Source: Leucogyrophana mollusca (Eukaryota; Basidiomycota; Agaricomycetes; Boletales). Taken from it: a stretch of DNA of 64,000 nucleotides. Positions 11,205-22,173 of the stretch are shown piece by piece. Every line of letters starts with the position of its first letter. The first letter of the stretch is position 1. The stretch spans positions 1-64,000 of the forward strand of contig MU266342.1 in NCBI GenBank assembly GCA_021014945.1, given 5' to 3'. The notes beneath the pieces are model-generated. The model was given only the letters and a program-made list of their open reading frames with translations, was not told the origin of the DNA and did no database searches. The translations under genes and the position numbers were made by a program.

Positions 11205-12053
11205 ATGGACCTAATGGACGAGGATGCCGTAATGGAGGGCAGCTCTTCATTCCCCCACACCACGGCGCCAGACCTCCAGGAAACTCAAAGTGTAACCAGT
11301 ACTGTACCCCGTACGTGTTCGTGAACGCTTTGAGGATTATTTGTTGATTGGACGTTGCGCTATGGGCTCGGTGGCCACCTCTTAGCTCCACCTGTGCAAA
11401 CCCGAGAATTTCGAGATATCCAGGTCAAGGTTCATATACGGCGACCTGAGAGTGATTCTTGGGCATATCTTGGCCGTGCATTGGTCTCGCAGGAAGTCGT
11501 CGGTCAAGCCTCTCGCGTCGGTGCGTCGTAAATCTCCAGGGCCTGACGGTTCAGTGACAATGGCAAATACTTATCTAGTCGTGCGCGCACTGACATCTGG
11601 CAAGATCTTGGTTGTTTTTGGCGAGGTCAGTATCTCTGTTCTCGCCTCATATTCAATCTTATGCCCTCCTTCCTCAGGTTTCTGATCTCCAAGCTGAGAA
11701 ACGCGGAAATTTCGTCGTCATCGGATGCATTGAAGGCTCTCGCGTGATATCCTGGTCATTAAATGTGACGCAATCAGCTCTTCGGAACCTTCATCCCATT
11801 AACCCATGAGTTCTTTGCTCAGGCATTGAACAACTCGGAAACGCTCCGCTTGCTGGCGAGCATCGAGCTTGCCTGCTATAGGTGCAAACTCGCTGTTGTG
11901 GATCCACGCACACACTCCAAGTCACGCCGCCGCATCGAACGCGTCATCAAGGAAGACAGGCGGAGGAGACATCGGAGACGCAAGGAACAGGACTCCATGA
12001 TTGACGCGTTCTCAAGGCAGAACTTGGGCGAAGAATCCGTGCCCGAGCAATGA
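11205..12053 (+). CDS. Uncharacterised protein, possible PH-like beta fold, 201 residues
   Basis: Model: join(11205..11310,11386..11520,11579..11625,11678..11764,11823..12053). All five exons join in phase. After an acidic, Ser/Thr-rich N-terminus, the middle part (about residues 36-140) alternates hydrophobic and polar residues (REFRDIQVKVHIRRP, SWAYLGRALVSQEV, SGKILVVFGEV, GNFVVIGCIEGSRVISWSL) in a way that suggests a small beta-barrel of PH/RanBP type; this is inference from pattern only. The C-terminus is very basic (KSRRRIERVIKEDRRRRHRR) and may act in nuclear localisation or nucleic-acid contact. I do not recognise the family. Confidence 0.7.
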
Positions 12054-12626
12054 GCTGGAACACGTCGAATCTGGAGAGTCGAAAATCGATGGAAGCAGCG
12101 GCAGAAAGAGAGTGTACGCAGTGTAGGGATATTCACGCCACGTAAGGTCCTTGGGACACCGGTCCTCGTTCAGGTCCTCAGCTGTATCTGATAGAACTAG
12201 CTGCGTCAACCGATGCCCTTTTGATTGTTTTCTTAGTTGTATTAGATCACTCTGCGCTGTTTTATGTATGCTCTCGTTGTCTTACTAATATTATGGATGT
12301 CGATGTTCCCCGTTGACCTTGATAGACTTTCGTCGTTTATAGCACAATCTACATACACATTCCTCCTCATGAACGCGGCTCTCGCCTCCAGCGACGGAAC
12401 TCCGAATTCGAAACGAACTAAGCAAGATCGACGGGAAAGAATAACCAAGAACAAGGGAGTGGACGCAAAGCCTATAGCTGAGCTTAGATATATCAAAATC
12501 GACAGTGGGTGTGCGGACCGTCACGAGGACGGGAAAAGTGGAAAAGTAGAAATGACGCCGCTCCGTCACGCGTCGCAAGTCCGCGACATGTTATATGACA
12601 TGTACAGTATATGAGCAAGAGGATGG
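12054..12626. other. Intergenic between convergent genes
   Basis: No supported gene. Frames on both strands overlap and lack splice logic. The region contains the 3' ends of the plus-strand gene ending at 12053 and the minus-strand gene ending at 12627. Confidence 0.45.
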
Positions 12627-14301
12627 CTATGAAAGGGGAGGGCGATGAGAAGAGGACTCTGCTGAGTATGGCCCTGCGCTGGAAGGTTGTGAACTGGAGG
12701 CATAAGCTAGCCCTTCGAACTCGTCATCGTGTGAAACGGATGGCGGTTGAGGTGGAGGAGCAGCCCGACGTTCCGAGTACTGTGGCGGTAGTTCAACGAC
12801 GCCGTTCTCATCCGGCACAACATCGTCCACGTCAGTATGGAGAACGAATCGTGTAGGTGCTTTGTATGCTGTAGCGCCAGCCATGGCAGCTTTACGACGA
12901 CCAGCGGATGACATAGACGAGCTCCCAACATCTCCGTATCCAGCGAAGCTGTCAGTATTAGAGCTCACTCGAGAGTGCTGATGGAGAGGCGATGGTGGAA
13001 CATTGAATGGATCTGCGTCGTAGTTCTGCGGGGGTTGGAGGGCAGTATCAGAACGTGGCGACGGTGGAAAGCGGCTGGTGGAGTCCGCATAGGGGAATGA
13101 GTGGATAGGTGGCGAGTCCGCGTGGTAGGGGAAGGGGTTAATAGGCGGGACGGTCGCAAAGTCGTGGTGGTCGTGATCGAGGTCCACTGACTGCAGTCGG
13201 CGAGAATTACGTTTCGTGGGTATGATGAACGGGGAACGCGACGTTCTCCGTCGTCGAAGGAAGAATAGACCCAGCGTAATCAAGGCGGCTAATGCAACCA
13301 AACACCCGATGACAGTGCCAGCGATAGCTCCGATAGAAGTACTCGTCGAAGAGCCATTCGTCGTTGATGGAGAAGAGGTTGTGGAAGTTGAGGACGGTGG
13401 ACTGGAAGCGGTTGAAGATGGCGAGGACGCGTTCAGGCATGAGCTGTCGGACGATAGCTGGACTGGTAATAGATCTGAGCTACCACCCTGCCGTCCATTG
13501 GCATCCGTCATGAGGAACAGTATTGAAGTACCCGCCGCAACATCTGCCGTCCAGCTATAGCTAGCACCCTGGTTCACAGGAGGATAGACCAAAAACGACT
13601 CCCCCAGTGGAATAAGTCCCTGCGGGAAATCAGTGAATAACAGCGGGCACATTAATGGTACAGTATACTTGCTGTTATTATAACCGGTTGAACAGCACCA
13701 TTATACCCACTGAAAGTGTACGGCCTATGGAGGAACATCAGCATCATTTCACACCACACACAAGATCATACTTACTGGCACTGTTGGAGGGCATTATTTA
13801 GATCGAAGGTGAAGGCGACTGCAGGATTGGTCGTGTTGCAATTGTTATTCCCCACAGGATCCCCGACAGTCAGTACGTTGCTCGTGCCCCCAGTCCCAAA
13901 CCCCGTTGCATCGGACATGGTGAGCAAAAACCTGGTCTTGTTCGCGAAAGGCAGTTGCGGTATTGTATACGACCCTGCGTTATTAGAGAATGACGAGGAA
14001 GGGACAGAAATGTTCCTTGGGTAATTGTAGACCTGTAAGCGGGTGAGCTCAGATATTGCGCTATATTGAGGAGCGTGGGTTACTAACGGGGGTCAGGAGG
14101 ATCTCGAAGGGTGGTTGTCCACCTATTGAACCTGGTCAGCGATCTGTAAGCAAAGAAGCTGCGGTATTGGAACTAACCAGTCCAAGATACGGTGAGATCG
14201 TCGCATTGAGTAGGTCCACTTACTACAGTCACGCTAAACGCGTGGACAAGGGAGAATACTCCAAAGCAGGTAAAAGACCGGAGGAGCGGCTGGACGCGCA
14301 T
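12627..14301 (-). CDS. Mucin-like single-pass membrane protein, paralogue A
   Basis: Model: complement(join(12627..13619,13685..13724,13777..14030,14088..14122,14178..14301)), 481 residues. It has an N-terminal signal peptide (MRVQPLLRSFTCFGVFSLVHA), an extracellular module with PTQCDDLTVSWTG, a glycine-rich repeat-like unit containing LLTMSDATGF, and a SYSWTADV/FLMTDANGRQGGSS unit. A long Ser/Thr stalk follows, then one transmembrane helix (IAGTVIGCLVALAALITLGL), an arginine stop-transfer run and a Pro-rich, disordered cytoplasmic tail. This layout resembles fungal wall-stress-sensor-like or mucin-like proteins widespread in agaricomycetes; the function is unknown. Exon sizes (124, 35, 254, 40 nt, long last exon) match the neighbouring paralogue at 15289-16827 almost exactly. 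Confidence 0.85.
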
Positions 14302-15288
14302 CCTCAACACCTTGTAGACGTGGAACGAAGAAAAGGGAACGATGGAAGAGCTAGCTCCAGTCGAGAGAGCCCTTGAGAATATTGGCCGGGATTTTTGCAG
14401 AGACAAGGAAACGGAATATTGTGGACCTCGTGCATAACTGACCGCAATAACTGCCCGATTAGTCAGCAGGCTCATCAGGAACTCGATCGACAGCAACAGG
14501 CATCAAGCCATCAGCCACCATCGATATACCGTGCTCTAGCGTTAATGGCGACGACGTCGAGAGCAAAATATTACCTTCAGTCCTTCAGCCAAGACGCGAC
14601 ATAAACGAGGCAAGGATGGAAGTCAAATTCCAACATACGTGCGCAGGATCAGCTGCGGGCATGTCCGAGGACTTCGAGATTGTGGCACAGAGTCCGGCAG
14701 ATCAGTAACCATGTGTCTATCTGTGTATAATAATAATTGGCTAAGTCTGTAGTCTGTTGGCTTCGCGAGTAGCAATGATATCGGTTGATGTTGGAGCACG
14801 GTGCACACCATGTGGCGGTACATAGTGTAGCTGTGCCCAGAGTCGCAACAGAAGCCTTTAGAGCAGCCCAATAGCGACTGCGATGCCATTACCCTCACGG
14901 GCACATTCACAAGTACAGCAGCAATCACAGCAACAATGGCGTGTCGTGACCAGGGACCTCGTTGCACATTGTGACGCTGAGAACCATCGGAACAAGGTGG
15001 AATTAGTTTGCAGACTAATATTATGTGGCGTACTCCACGACAGCGACACCATTGCAGCGAGATACAACAAGCAGCACGAGGGAAGTATGAGCGACAGCGA
15101 GGGAAACAGTGCGGAGACTATGCGCCCGATTACGAGCTAGGCCTAAAATACATCAAATAATTCTGCGAAGTGAGAGTGTATAACAGATACGATCCGAGTC
15201 CATGCGTCACCATTAATAGTCTATGAAAGGTCCGTCCAGGTTACAAAATGATAAGAGTGGCCCCCGGGGTGACCCTTTTGCAATGTCG
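14302..15288. other. Spacer between the two paralogues, no supported gene
   Basis: Short frames on both strands have biased composition (Gln/Ser runs around 14900-14945) and no recognisable motif. It presumably holds the promoter of paralogue A and the 3' end of paralogue B. Confidence 0.45.
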
Positions 15289-16827
15289 CTATGAAGGAAG
15301 ATGGAGGGCTGCGAGTGGTCGCCGACGCTCCGAGTAGTGTGGTGGCAGCTCAACGACCCTGTTTTCTCCCAAAACAGCGTCCTCGACATCAGTATGCCTG
15401 ACAAACCGTGTGGGTTCCCTGGTATGATGTGGCACTGTAGTACCCCCCACGACCACCTTTACTCGACCTAGTGATGATGTAGAAGATACACCCGAATCCC
15501 TGTACGCACCGACGCCGTCTCTGTTATAGCTTTCCCACGATTGTTGGCGCAGATGAGCTGGAGCATTGATATTATGTGCAGAGGGATATGCGCTTTCGGG
15601 ATGCATCAAGGGTATTAATTGGCTAGCGGGGCTTGCGTGATAGGGGAAGGGTTGAATGTGTGGTACATCAGAGCGACGACCAAAACCAAAGCCTCTACGT
15701 CGTCGCGGCGGGGAATCATGTACTGCATATGGGTCAGGCGGGAGGCGCGACGTTTGGCGCTTACGAAGGCAGCACAAGGCGGCGGCGAACACAGCAGCCG
15801 AGGCGACCACAGAACCTGCGACAGCACCGGCGACAGTGGCCATGGAGACGCCCGCAGAAGATGTCGATGTCGAAGCTGGCGAAGAGGTCGTCGCAGTCCC
15901 GGTGGGCGTTTGTGGCGGGGTAGTCGGGGTAGTCGAAAGTGTGGACGTGGTGCTGAGGCATTCGGTGCTACCCGAAGCTCCAACGACTGTAACGTTAGAG
16001 CTCCCGCCCTGCCGGCCGTCTGCATCCGTCATGACAAAAACTATGGAGCTCCCTTCCTCTACGTCGGCTGTCCAGCTATAGCGATCGACCGAGCTTGCAG
16101 GAGGGGAAATTACAAATGAATTCCCAGACTCAACGAGCGCCTGCCAACGAACAAGGTTAATAACAAGAATGTCAGATACATATTGAAAACCTGCCGAAAT
16201 CGTCACGGGCTGGACGGCATTCATGTATCCGCTGAATGTGTACGAGCTAGGGAGGAGCAGTCGGTACGCGATGTTCAAAACTTTAGATGCACATTTCACT
16301 CACTCGCATTGATACAGTGCTCCTGGTTCCAGGTCGAAGTAGAATGCAACTGCTGGGCTTGTCGTGTTGCAAGTGTTATTCCCAATCGACTTTCCCACTG
16401 TCAACAGACTAGTCGTCCCACCACTCGCAAACCCCGTAGCATCGGACATCGTGAGCAGAAACGTATCATTTGATACGAGGGGCAACTGTGGGATGGTATA
16501 TGATCCCTGGTTATTGGCGAACGCAGACGAGGGCACAGAGATGTTTCTTGCAATATCGAAGACCTGTCGCTCCCGTCATCAGCAGCTTCGTCGCATAGAA
16601 TAGTAATGGACACCCACGGGAGTCAAAAGAATTTGAAAAGGTGCCTTCCCTCCTGTTAAAGCTGGGTGAGCGAAAATGACGAAAATCTTGCGCTGGATTT
16701 TACCTGTCCAGGATACTGTAAGATCGTCGCATTGCGTGGGTGTGCCAACGGTCATACTAAACGCGTGTGCGACGGAGGTAAAGAACCCTAGGCCTGCGAG
16801 AGCCCATGGCAGCAATTGGACGCCCAT
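15289..16827 (-). CDS. Mucin-like single-pass membrane protein, paralogue B
   Basis: Model: complement(join(15289..16140,16207..16246,16304..16563,16618..16652,16704..16827)), 436 residues. Order of parts: signal peptide (MGVQLLPWALAGLGFFTSVAHA), PTQCDDLTVSWTG, GGKAPFQILLTP, NNQGSYTIPQLPL, LLTMSDATGFASGGT, YTFSGYMNAVQPVTI, RYSWTADVEEG and FVMTDADGRQGGSS. After that come a Ser/Thr/Pro stalk, one transmembrane segment (about 25 small hydrophobic residues near AGAVAGSVVASAAVFAAALC) and a Pro-rich tail ending VELPPHYSERR. The tail motif DVEDAVLGENRVVELPPHYSERR is also shared with paralogue A (DVDDVVPDENGVVELPPQYSERR). The conserved exon phases show that the pair arose by tandem duplication. Role unknown; surface sensing or a wall-associated role is inference. 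Confidence 0.85.
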
Positions 16828-17082
16828 CCTCAGGCTGAGGCCGCACGCGGAAGGTGGGGGGATTCGAGTCGCCGTGAATGCCAACGTCGCAAAGGTTTTG
16901 AAGAGATAAAAGAGGATCTGAATATTGGTTCCATGGCGGGAGCGCGAGAGCTGTGCGGATAGACAGTAGATTGCCGGCAGCTGATAGCCGCCTGTACTGG
17001 GCAGCAACCAAGATCACTCCATAACGGCCTATCCCGCGCGGTCCTCGAGAAAAGCTAAGTTTAACGATCGGGGTTTGGCAGC

Positions 17083-17718
17083 TCACTTTCCCCGTTGGAT
17101 GATCTCCACAACGCCTCTAGACCCGATTCGAAGCTGAAGCACTGCAGCGCTCTGGAAGACCGTCCCGGGGCGAGCAGTGTTACATGTAATTATCGCTAAG
17201 GTCAGTGTTCAGTAGAATGCCCAGTGAAGTACCCTGCCGTCATCCCACAGCACAAAAATAGACAAGTGGCTTACCCAGGCAGGTCGTCGGGGCCCTTCCG
17301 AAGAAGTCCGGCGGGCGAGAGCTGTAAGGCATCGACAGCAGAGAAGGCTTGTTCGTTGGTGTTGAATGATATGGATGGCTGCGAGTTAGGCTGAACAAAT
17401 AACAGGTCCGGGAGCCATAGTTTGCTCGCGCCGAGCGGCCGAGAGATCTTCGAGTGGCGGTGCATTCCGGCGTCACCTCGAAAACCGAATTTGAGGCTTT
17501 GAGGGTCCAATCTTCCTTAGTTGCGCATATGCATATCGCTGCCCGGCCGGAAAGCGGAGTGGATTGATTACCGACCCCGACCAGCGCGCTGAACCGTCCA
17601 GTTGATCGTTGATCGAGCGCCGAGAGGATAACGCCATACACGGCGCGACTCGGAGCCTACAGACACAGAGCTGTTAGTCAGTGAGCGTCACTCGCACGGG
17701 AAGTTCGTCACCGTTCAT
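17083..17718 (-). CDS. Unresolved coding stretch, hypothetical protein
   Basis: Low-confidence locus. Possible exons on the minus strand: a start near 17718 (MNGDELPVR), then YGVILSALDQRSTGRFSALVGVG, then after a putative intron (GTAATC...CTAAG) a frame containing LDPQSLKFGFRGDAGMHRHS and WLPDLLFVQP. A later segment reads NTARPGTVFQSAAVLQLRIG followed by SRGVVEIIQRGK and a stop near 17083. These pieces look protein-like, but the last two do not join in phase with the splice sites I found, so the model is incomplete or the locus is decayed. No family is recognised. It lies head-on to the start of paralogue B. Confidence 0.3.
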
Positions 17719-18194
17719 TATATGGCCTCACAGCTGAAATGACAAAGAGTTTGTAATCCTTTGTAAGGTCTTAACGGTGAGGGTGGGTATGGATGCCAGA
17801 TGGTGGGTGTTTCTGATCCATGATACTCGGGAAGTGTATAATCCTGGCCCTTCCTCAGCGTCTTCGAGAGCCTGTCTATCACGAAAATGTAAAGAAAGGC
17901 GAGGAGGGGGGATTCGGGTATGCAGAGTTCCTGGGTATGCAGCGATGGCTCCGGTGTTTAAAACAACAAGCGGGCAGGGGACATCACATATCCACGTTTT
18001 CGTTATCGACTGTTTCATTGCAGTACTGTCATATTCAATCAATGAACAGAAATCAGCACGAGATATCACTTGGCTCAGGTTTGAAGCGATTACACACGGA
18101 GATCGCGACATTGGTACAAACCCGATACAGAGAAAGGAGATACAAGGGACCGGCCCACTCTCTGATTCTACTCAACTTCCAGAAAATCGCCACT
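17719..18194. other. Intergenic, no supported gene
   Basis: Overlapping frames on both strands have no recognisable motif. It contains the 3' end of the minus-strand gene ending at 18195. Confidence 0.4.
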
Positions 18195-20578
18195 CTAGGC
18201 TACAAAAAACAATTTCTTGAACTTCGCGAACACCGTTTCGTTCACCCGTAACCGTAGATCATCATCGCGGTGCGCGAGATTGCCGCCCGCCTCGATGTCG
18301 AGCTGAGCTGAGCGATCCGATGTCGTCCACAGCAACCTCCAGATAGCTAGCCGAGTGCCTCGGTGTTGCCTCGAAGAGCAATAAGCACTAGTGCTCTCTG
18401 CACGTGAGCCTGCCGAGGAGGTCCTTGGCGACGGGATCTCGACGCCGTAGAGCACATGCTGGGACATGGGGGTCCCAGCACGGCCCGAGACACCTGTGTG
18501 ACCAGGAGAGCAGGAGCTAGATAACGGATTTGCAAATGGTGCCGTACAATTCGGCGGGATTGGCGTTGAGAACGGGGTGTGCGCCAGAGGTCGCTGCGGG
18601 GGCCGGGGTATGGAAACCGGAACCGTTAACGGTGGTGGGGATACACGGGACTGAGACTGCCTGCGTGCCCTGAGTTTCTCCGGAGTTCTCGAGATCGTGG
18701 TGGAAATGGGCACAGAATGGAAGACGGCGTCTCGGCGAATCATAGGAGGAATCCGAGAGAACACCCTGGATTGTGGTGATGTATCGTCGATACCTCCACT
18801 ATCTTGCTTCGGAGTGACCTTATGGGCCGGGTCGGCTTGCACCGGTCTCATGTCGGACGATGATTTGACAGTGAAAGCTGGTGGTGCCCTCGGGACCTTG
18901 AGTCTATGGGGCATGCGAAGAGGCGCCGTCTGTCCTCTTGAATGCCGAACGAAGGCCGGTACTTGAGAGCCGAGAATATCCAACTGTCCCAGGCATCGAT
19001 TAGACGCAAAGGGAGGTGACGTGAGAGCCCTTGAGCGCTGTGTCCACGACATGAACGCCCGATGTGCAGATACATCGCTCGTCAACGTGGTCTGCGTTGA
19101 GGAACCAAGCGGTTCCACTGGCTTTACATGATCTTGGCTCTGAAAGGCGGTGGTGTCGGAGGTTTCGTTGCCCTCAACCCTGCCACTAGATTTATTGGGC
19201 CGAAAAGGGCTATCTTCTAAGCCCCTAGTCTCATCGATTGTCGCTTTAAGTGCCGGCTCGGCCTTTTCTGGGAGAGATGTAGCCAAAGGGGACCCCGAGG
19301 AAGGCTCAAGAAATTCCGGATCAGTCCAACCCACCTCTGGGCAAAACCTGCTCGACTGCATGGCTGCTTCCGCAACAGAAGCCCGCGGAGTCGCCAGCCG
19401 CAGTTCTCGTACGCGCGATCCATCTTGGGTCATTGCTTCTGCTTTCGACATCGCTGAACTGTCTGTGAGGGTAAGATCGTTCGCCCCCCGCGGTCGAGCA
19501 GGCCGAATAACCGAGATAGGAGATCCCAGAGCGTCACCAAGACACCCGAGGGGCGTGGGAGTGCTAGGACGCGACGGTAGCGCTGAGCCTTGGTCACTGT
19601 TATCGATTAAATCGGCAGTGAAACCATGTTGCTTGGGGACGAGAGCGTTGAACGTTATAGGAGACCCTCGTTGTTCGGTTGCAGGAGGAGTTGCGAGAGA
19701 ATACCGCTCGGATCGATCGGGAGTCTTCGAAACCATCGCGGCTTGGGTCGATGATGGCGGGAGACGCGCTACCATGGTCGTGTCGTCCAGGTCAAACTCC
19801 GAAACGCTCGAAATTTGTAGGTGGTCTTCTTGAATTACCTTGGTCGGTGGCAAGCGAGCTGCTATCGTGGTGTCGCCATCCAGGTCAAACTGAGAAACAC
19901 TGGAAATTTCGAGATGGTCTTGCGTGCTTGAGAATGGATCTATTAGCTCAATCGGGAGCTCTTGGAGCGTTGGCAATGCAGAAGAGGATGGCGAAATAGT
20001 TGGAGTGGTGTCGGCACTTGCAGTTGCCGTTAATAGTCCCATGACCGACGCAAGTGACTGGTAATGCTCGTGAAGATTTGCATACGATTGCGGCGGGGTC
20101 GTCAGCTGGCCAAATAACTGAGCTCTTCGCTCTGCAATTTCTCTGACAATTTGTGCACCGTCGCGAGCCGTGGTGTTTCCTAGCTCTTCAAACAAAGATA
20201 TTCTGTTCCTGCGTGGCGACCTGTATCGAGCCAGTGTTTGTCAGCAGCCCGACCATTGTCATCATCCATAACATACGCGGGGCTTCTAATTCCTCTCGGA
20301 CTCTTGGGACTCAGGGCGGGATCGGCTTTCTTCGAGGCAGCCGCCTCCCTGATACGCCTTGTCTGCGAAGGCGTCGGAGGGACAAGGATGGGGTTTCGTC
20401 GGCCGCCGAGCTTCTTAGCAGGAGGGAGGAGACGCTTGGAAGTCGGCTCCGGTATTTGAGACTCGGATGGTTCCAAGGCGAGTGCCTTCGCTTGTGCGGT
20501 CGCTTTCCTATCAGCCTTGAACCAAGCTCGGAACTGACGCTGGGACAGCTGTTTCTCCTTGGGGCCATGCTTGACCAT
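18195..20578 (-). CDS. Large disordered protein, unknown function
   Basis: Model: complement(join(18195..20179,20221..20578)), 780 residues. The N-terminus is basic (MVKHGPKEKQLSQRQFRAWF) with Lys/Arg-rich and Ala-rich patches that could bind nucleic acid or act as nuclear localisation signals. The remaining approximately 650 residues are Ser/Pro/Thr-rich and probably unfolded. A short repeat is visible: DHLEISSVSQFDLDGDTTIA and DHLQISSVSEFDLDDTTMVA occur one after the other. The C-terminus has a short hydrophobic/aromatic end (FAKFKKLFFVA). The joining intron is only 41 nt, which is short even for this genome, so the junction is uncertain, though it restores phase. The long plus-strand frame at 19150-19833 is a shadow of this gene. 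Confidence 0.7.
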
Positions 20579-21063
20579 GGTCGAGAGAGTTAAGAGCGAG
20601 CCAAACCAGCAAAGCGAGATCTAAACGAGGACCGTATTTGAAAAAAGGTGAGGCAAAGAATGAGAGGAATGAAAGAGCAACGACAACCGCCAGGCGTCTG
20701 ATTACCTCCGAGACGTTCCCACGCCTGTGACGCGCCGGGTCACGTGACCGCTTTACAATCCAGAAAAGGAAAACTAAAACAGTCGCCGCTCTAAAATCAG
20801 GGAATTGCCGTGCGCCAAATGTTGTGGTAAGGAATCAAGCCTCCTCGCCGTCCTCAGCGTCAAGAAAACCCCCCTCAAGGTGAGCATGCCAGTTCAATCC
20901 ACGGTCGATGCGCGTAGAGTGTCCCGCTGTTCTCCATGGACACGAATTCCAAGCGGTTTGAGATATCGATCTTGCAGGAGAGGCTGGATTCGGTCTCGAG
21001 ACACCAGATGGATCCAGCGTTTCCACGAAGACTGACTGACTGTTTCTCTCGCAGACCGAAGCT
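20579..21063. other. Divergent promoter of disordered-protein gene and eL13
   Basis: No coding signal. It contains a perfect GGTCACGTGACC palindrome (listed separately) and the leader of the eL13 gene. Confidence 0.6.
20738..20749. promoter_or_regulatory. Perfect 12-bp palindrome with CACGTG core
   Basis: GGTCACGTGACC lies 160 bp upstream of the minus-strand start at 20578 and 315 bp upstream of the eL13 start at 21064. The core fits sites of bHLH factors such as Cbf1-like proteins (TCACGTGA). The palindrome is seen directly; binding is inference. Confidence 0.55.
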
Positions 21064-21857
21064 ATGGGTTTCGCGCACAACAACGGTCCGTTTGTGACCA
21101 TACACTTGCCGCAGAAATCTGACGATGCACTGTAGTCCTTCACGCCAACCACTTCCGCAAAGACTGGCAACGTCGCGTCCGCACCTGGTTCGACCAGCCA
21201 GGTCGTAAACTCCGCCGACGCAACGCCCGCAAAGCCAAGGCCGCCACCCTCGGCGTTCGTCCTCTGTCCCTCCTCCGCCCCGCCGTCCGTGGCCAAACTG
21301 TCCGCTACAACCGAAAGATCCGTGAGGGCCGTGGATTCACGTTCGCTGAGCTCAAGGAGGCAGGGATCAACCGCAAGGAGGCAAAGGGTGTCGGTATCGT
21401 CGTTGACCACAGAAGGAGAAATCTGAGCGAGGAGGGAAAGAAGCTGAATGTCGAACGACTTAAGGCTTACAAAGAGAAGCTGATTGTGTTCCCCCGCAAA
21501 GCCAGCAAGCCCAAGAAGGGCGACTCGACTGTGCGTGATCTTCATAGACATGATATTTTCATGCGGCTGAACGAGCTTGCGTTGCAGGGTGACGACCTCA
21601 AGGCAGAGACGACACGGGCTGTTCCTGCTCTGCCTGACCCATACGTTCACGAAGCACCCCGCAAAATTACCGACGAGGAGCGGTCGTTCGAGGCCTACAA
21701 GACTCTCCGCACCGCCCGCGCCGACGCTCGGTACGCTGGTGCCCGCAAAGTGCGGGCTGCCAAGGTTCGTTCTCACTCTTCTGGGCGAGGTCTGTTTCAC
21801 TCACCCGCCCTTCACCCTCTGCAGAAGGAGGAGGAGGAGGCAAACAAGAAGAAGTAA
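21064..21857 (+). CDS. RPL13: 60S ribosomal protein eL13
   Basis: Model: join(21064..21085,21136..21764,21825..21857), 227 residues. The sequence begins MGFAHNN|VLHANHFRKDWQ, then RRVRTWFDQPGRKLRRRNAR, the typical N-terminus of eL13, and continues with GVRPLSLLRPAVRGQTVRYN and GRGFTFAELKEAGI. The C-terminus is Lys/Glu-rich. eL13 is a structural protein of the large cytosolic ribosomal subunit. The first exon is only 22 nt and the last only 33 nt, so both ends depend on splicing. The gene has the compact coding and C-rich codon use expected of a highly expressed gene. Confidence 0.95.
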
Positions 21858-22173
21858 ACTACATTCCCTCTTCTGTTCGCTACTCTACTGCTACGTCATG
21901 CTTTTCGGATATCCTCCTGTATACTCCCAAAAACTCTGCACGACATGTCGGGCCTGGGGTATCGCATGCATCACATGCCCTATGCATAGCTTATGAGCAC
22001 GTCCTTTCTTGCGATCCGCGGCTGCGTGACACGCTCGAGAACCAACAGATCCATGCCAAGTAAGTATGTATAAAAAGCCAATACGCCGCGATTGGCATCT
22101 AGTAAGGATATGTAGGGTATATAGGGAACGTGGTGATCTAATTCTAGTGGCCTGGGTATTGATCTTCGTCAGC
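21858..22173. other. Intergenic between convergent eL13 and desaturase genes
   Basis: Contains the two 3' ends. No gene or clear element was seen. Confidence 0.5.

Noticed and set aside
14883..15140. Plus-strand 85-codon frame with Gln runs
   Set aside because: Low-complexity, no motif, no splice partners, lies in a promoter/3' spacer.
15619..16119. Plus-strand frames of 96-166 codons
   Set aside because: Shadows opposite the Ser/Thr-rich coding part of the membrane-protein paralogue B; low-complexity composition explains the lack of stops.
19150..19833. 227-codon plus-strand frame
   Set aside because: Antisense shadow of the long disordered-protein gene; the minus strand has the longer continuous frame and a joining exon.
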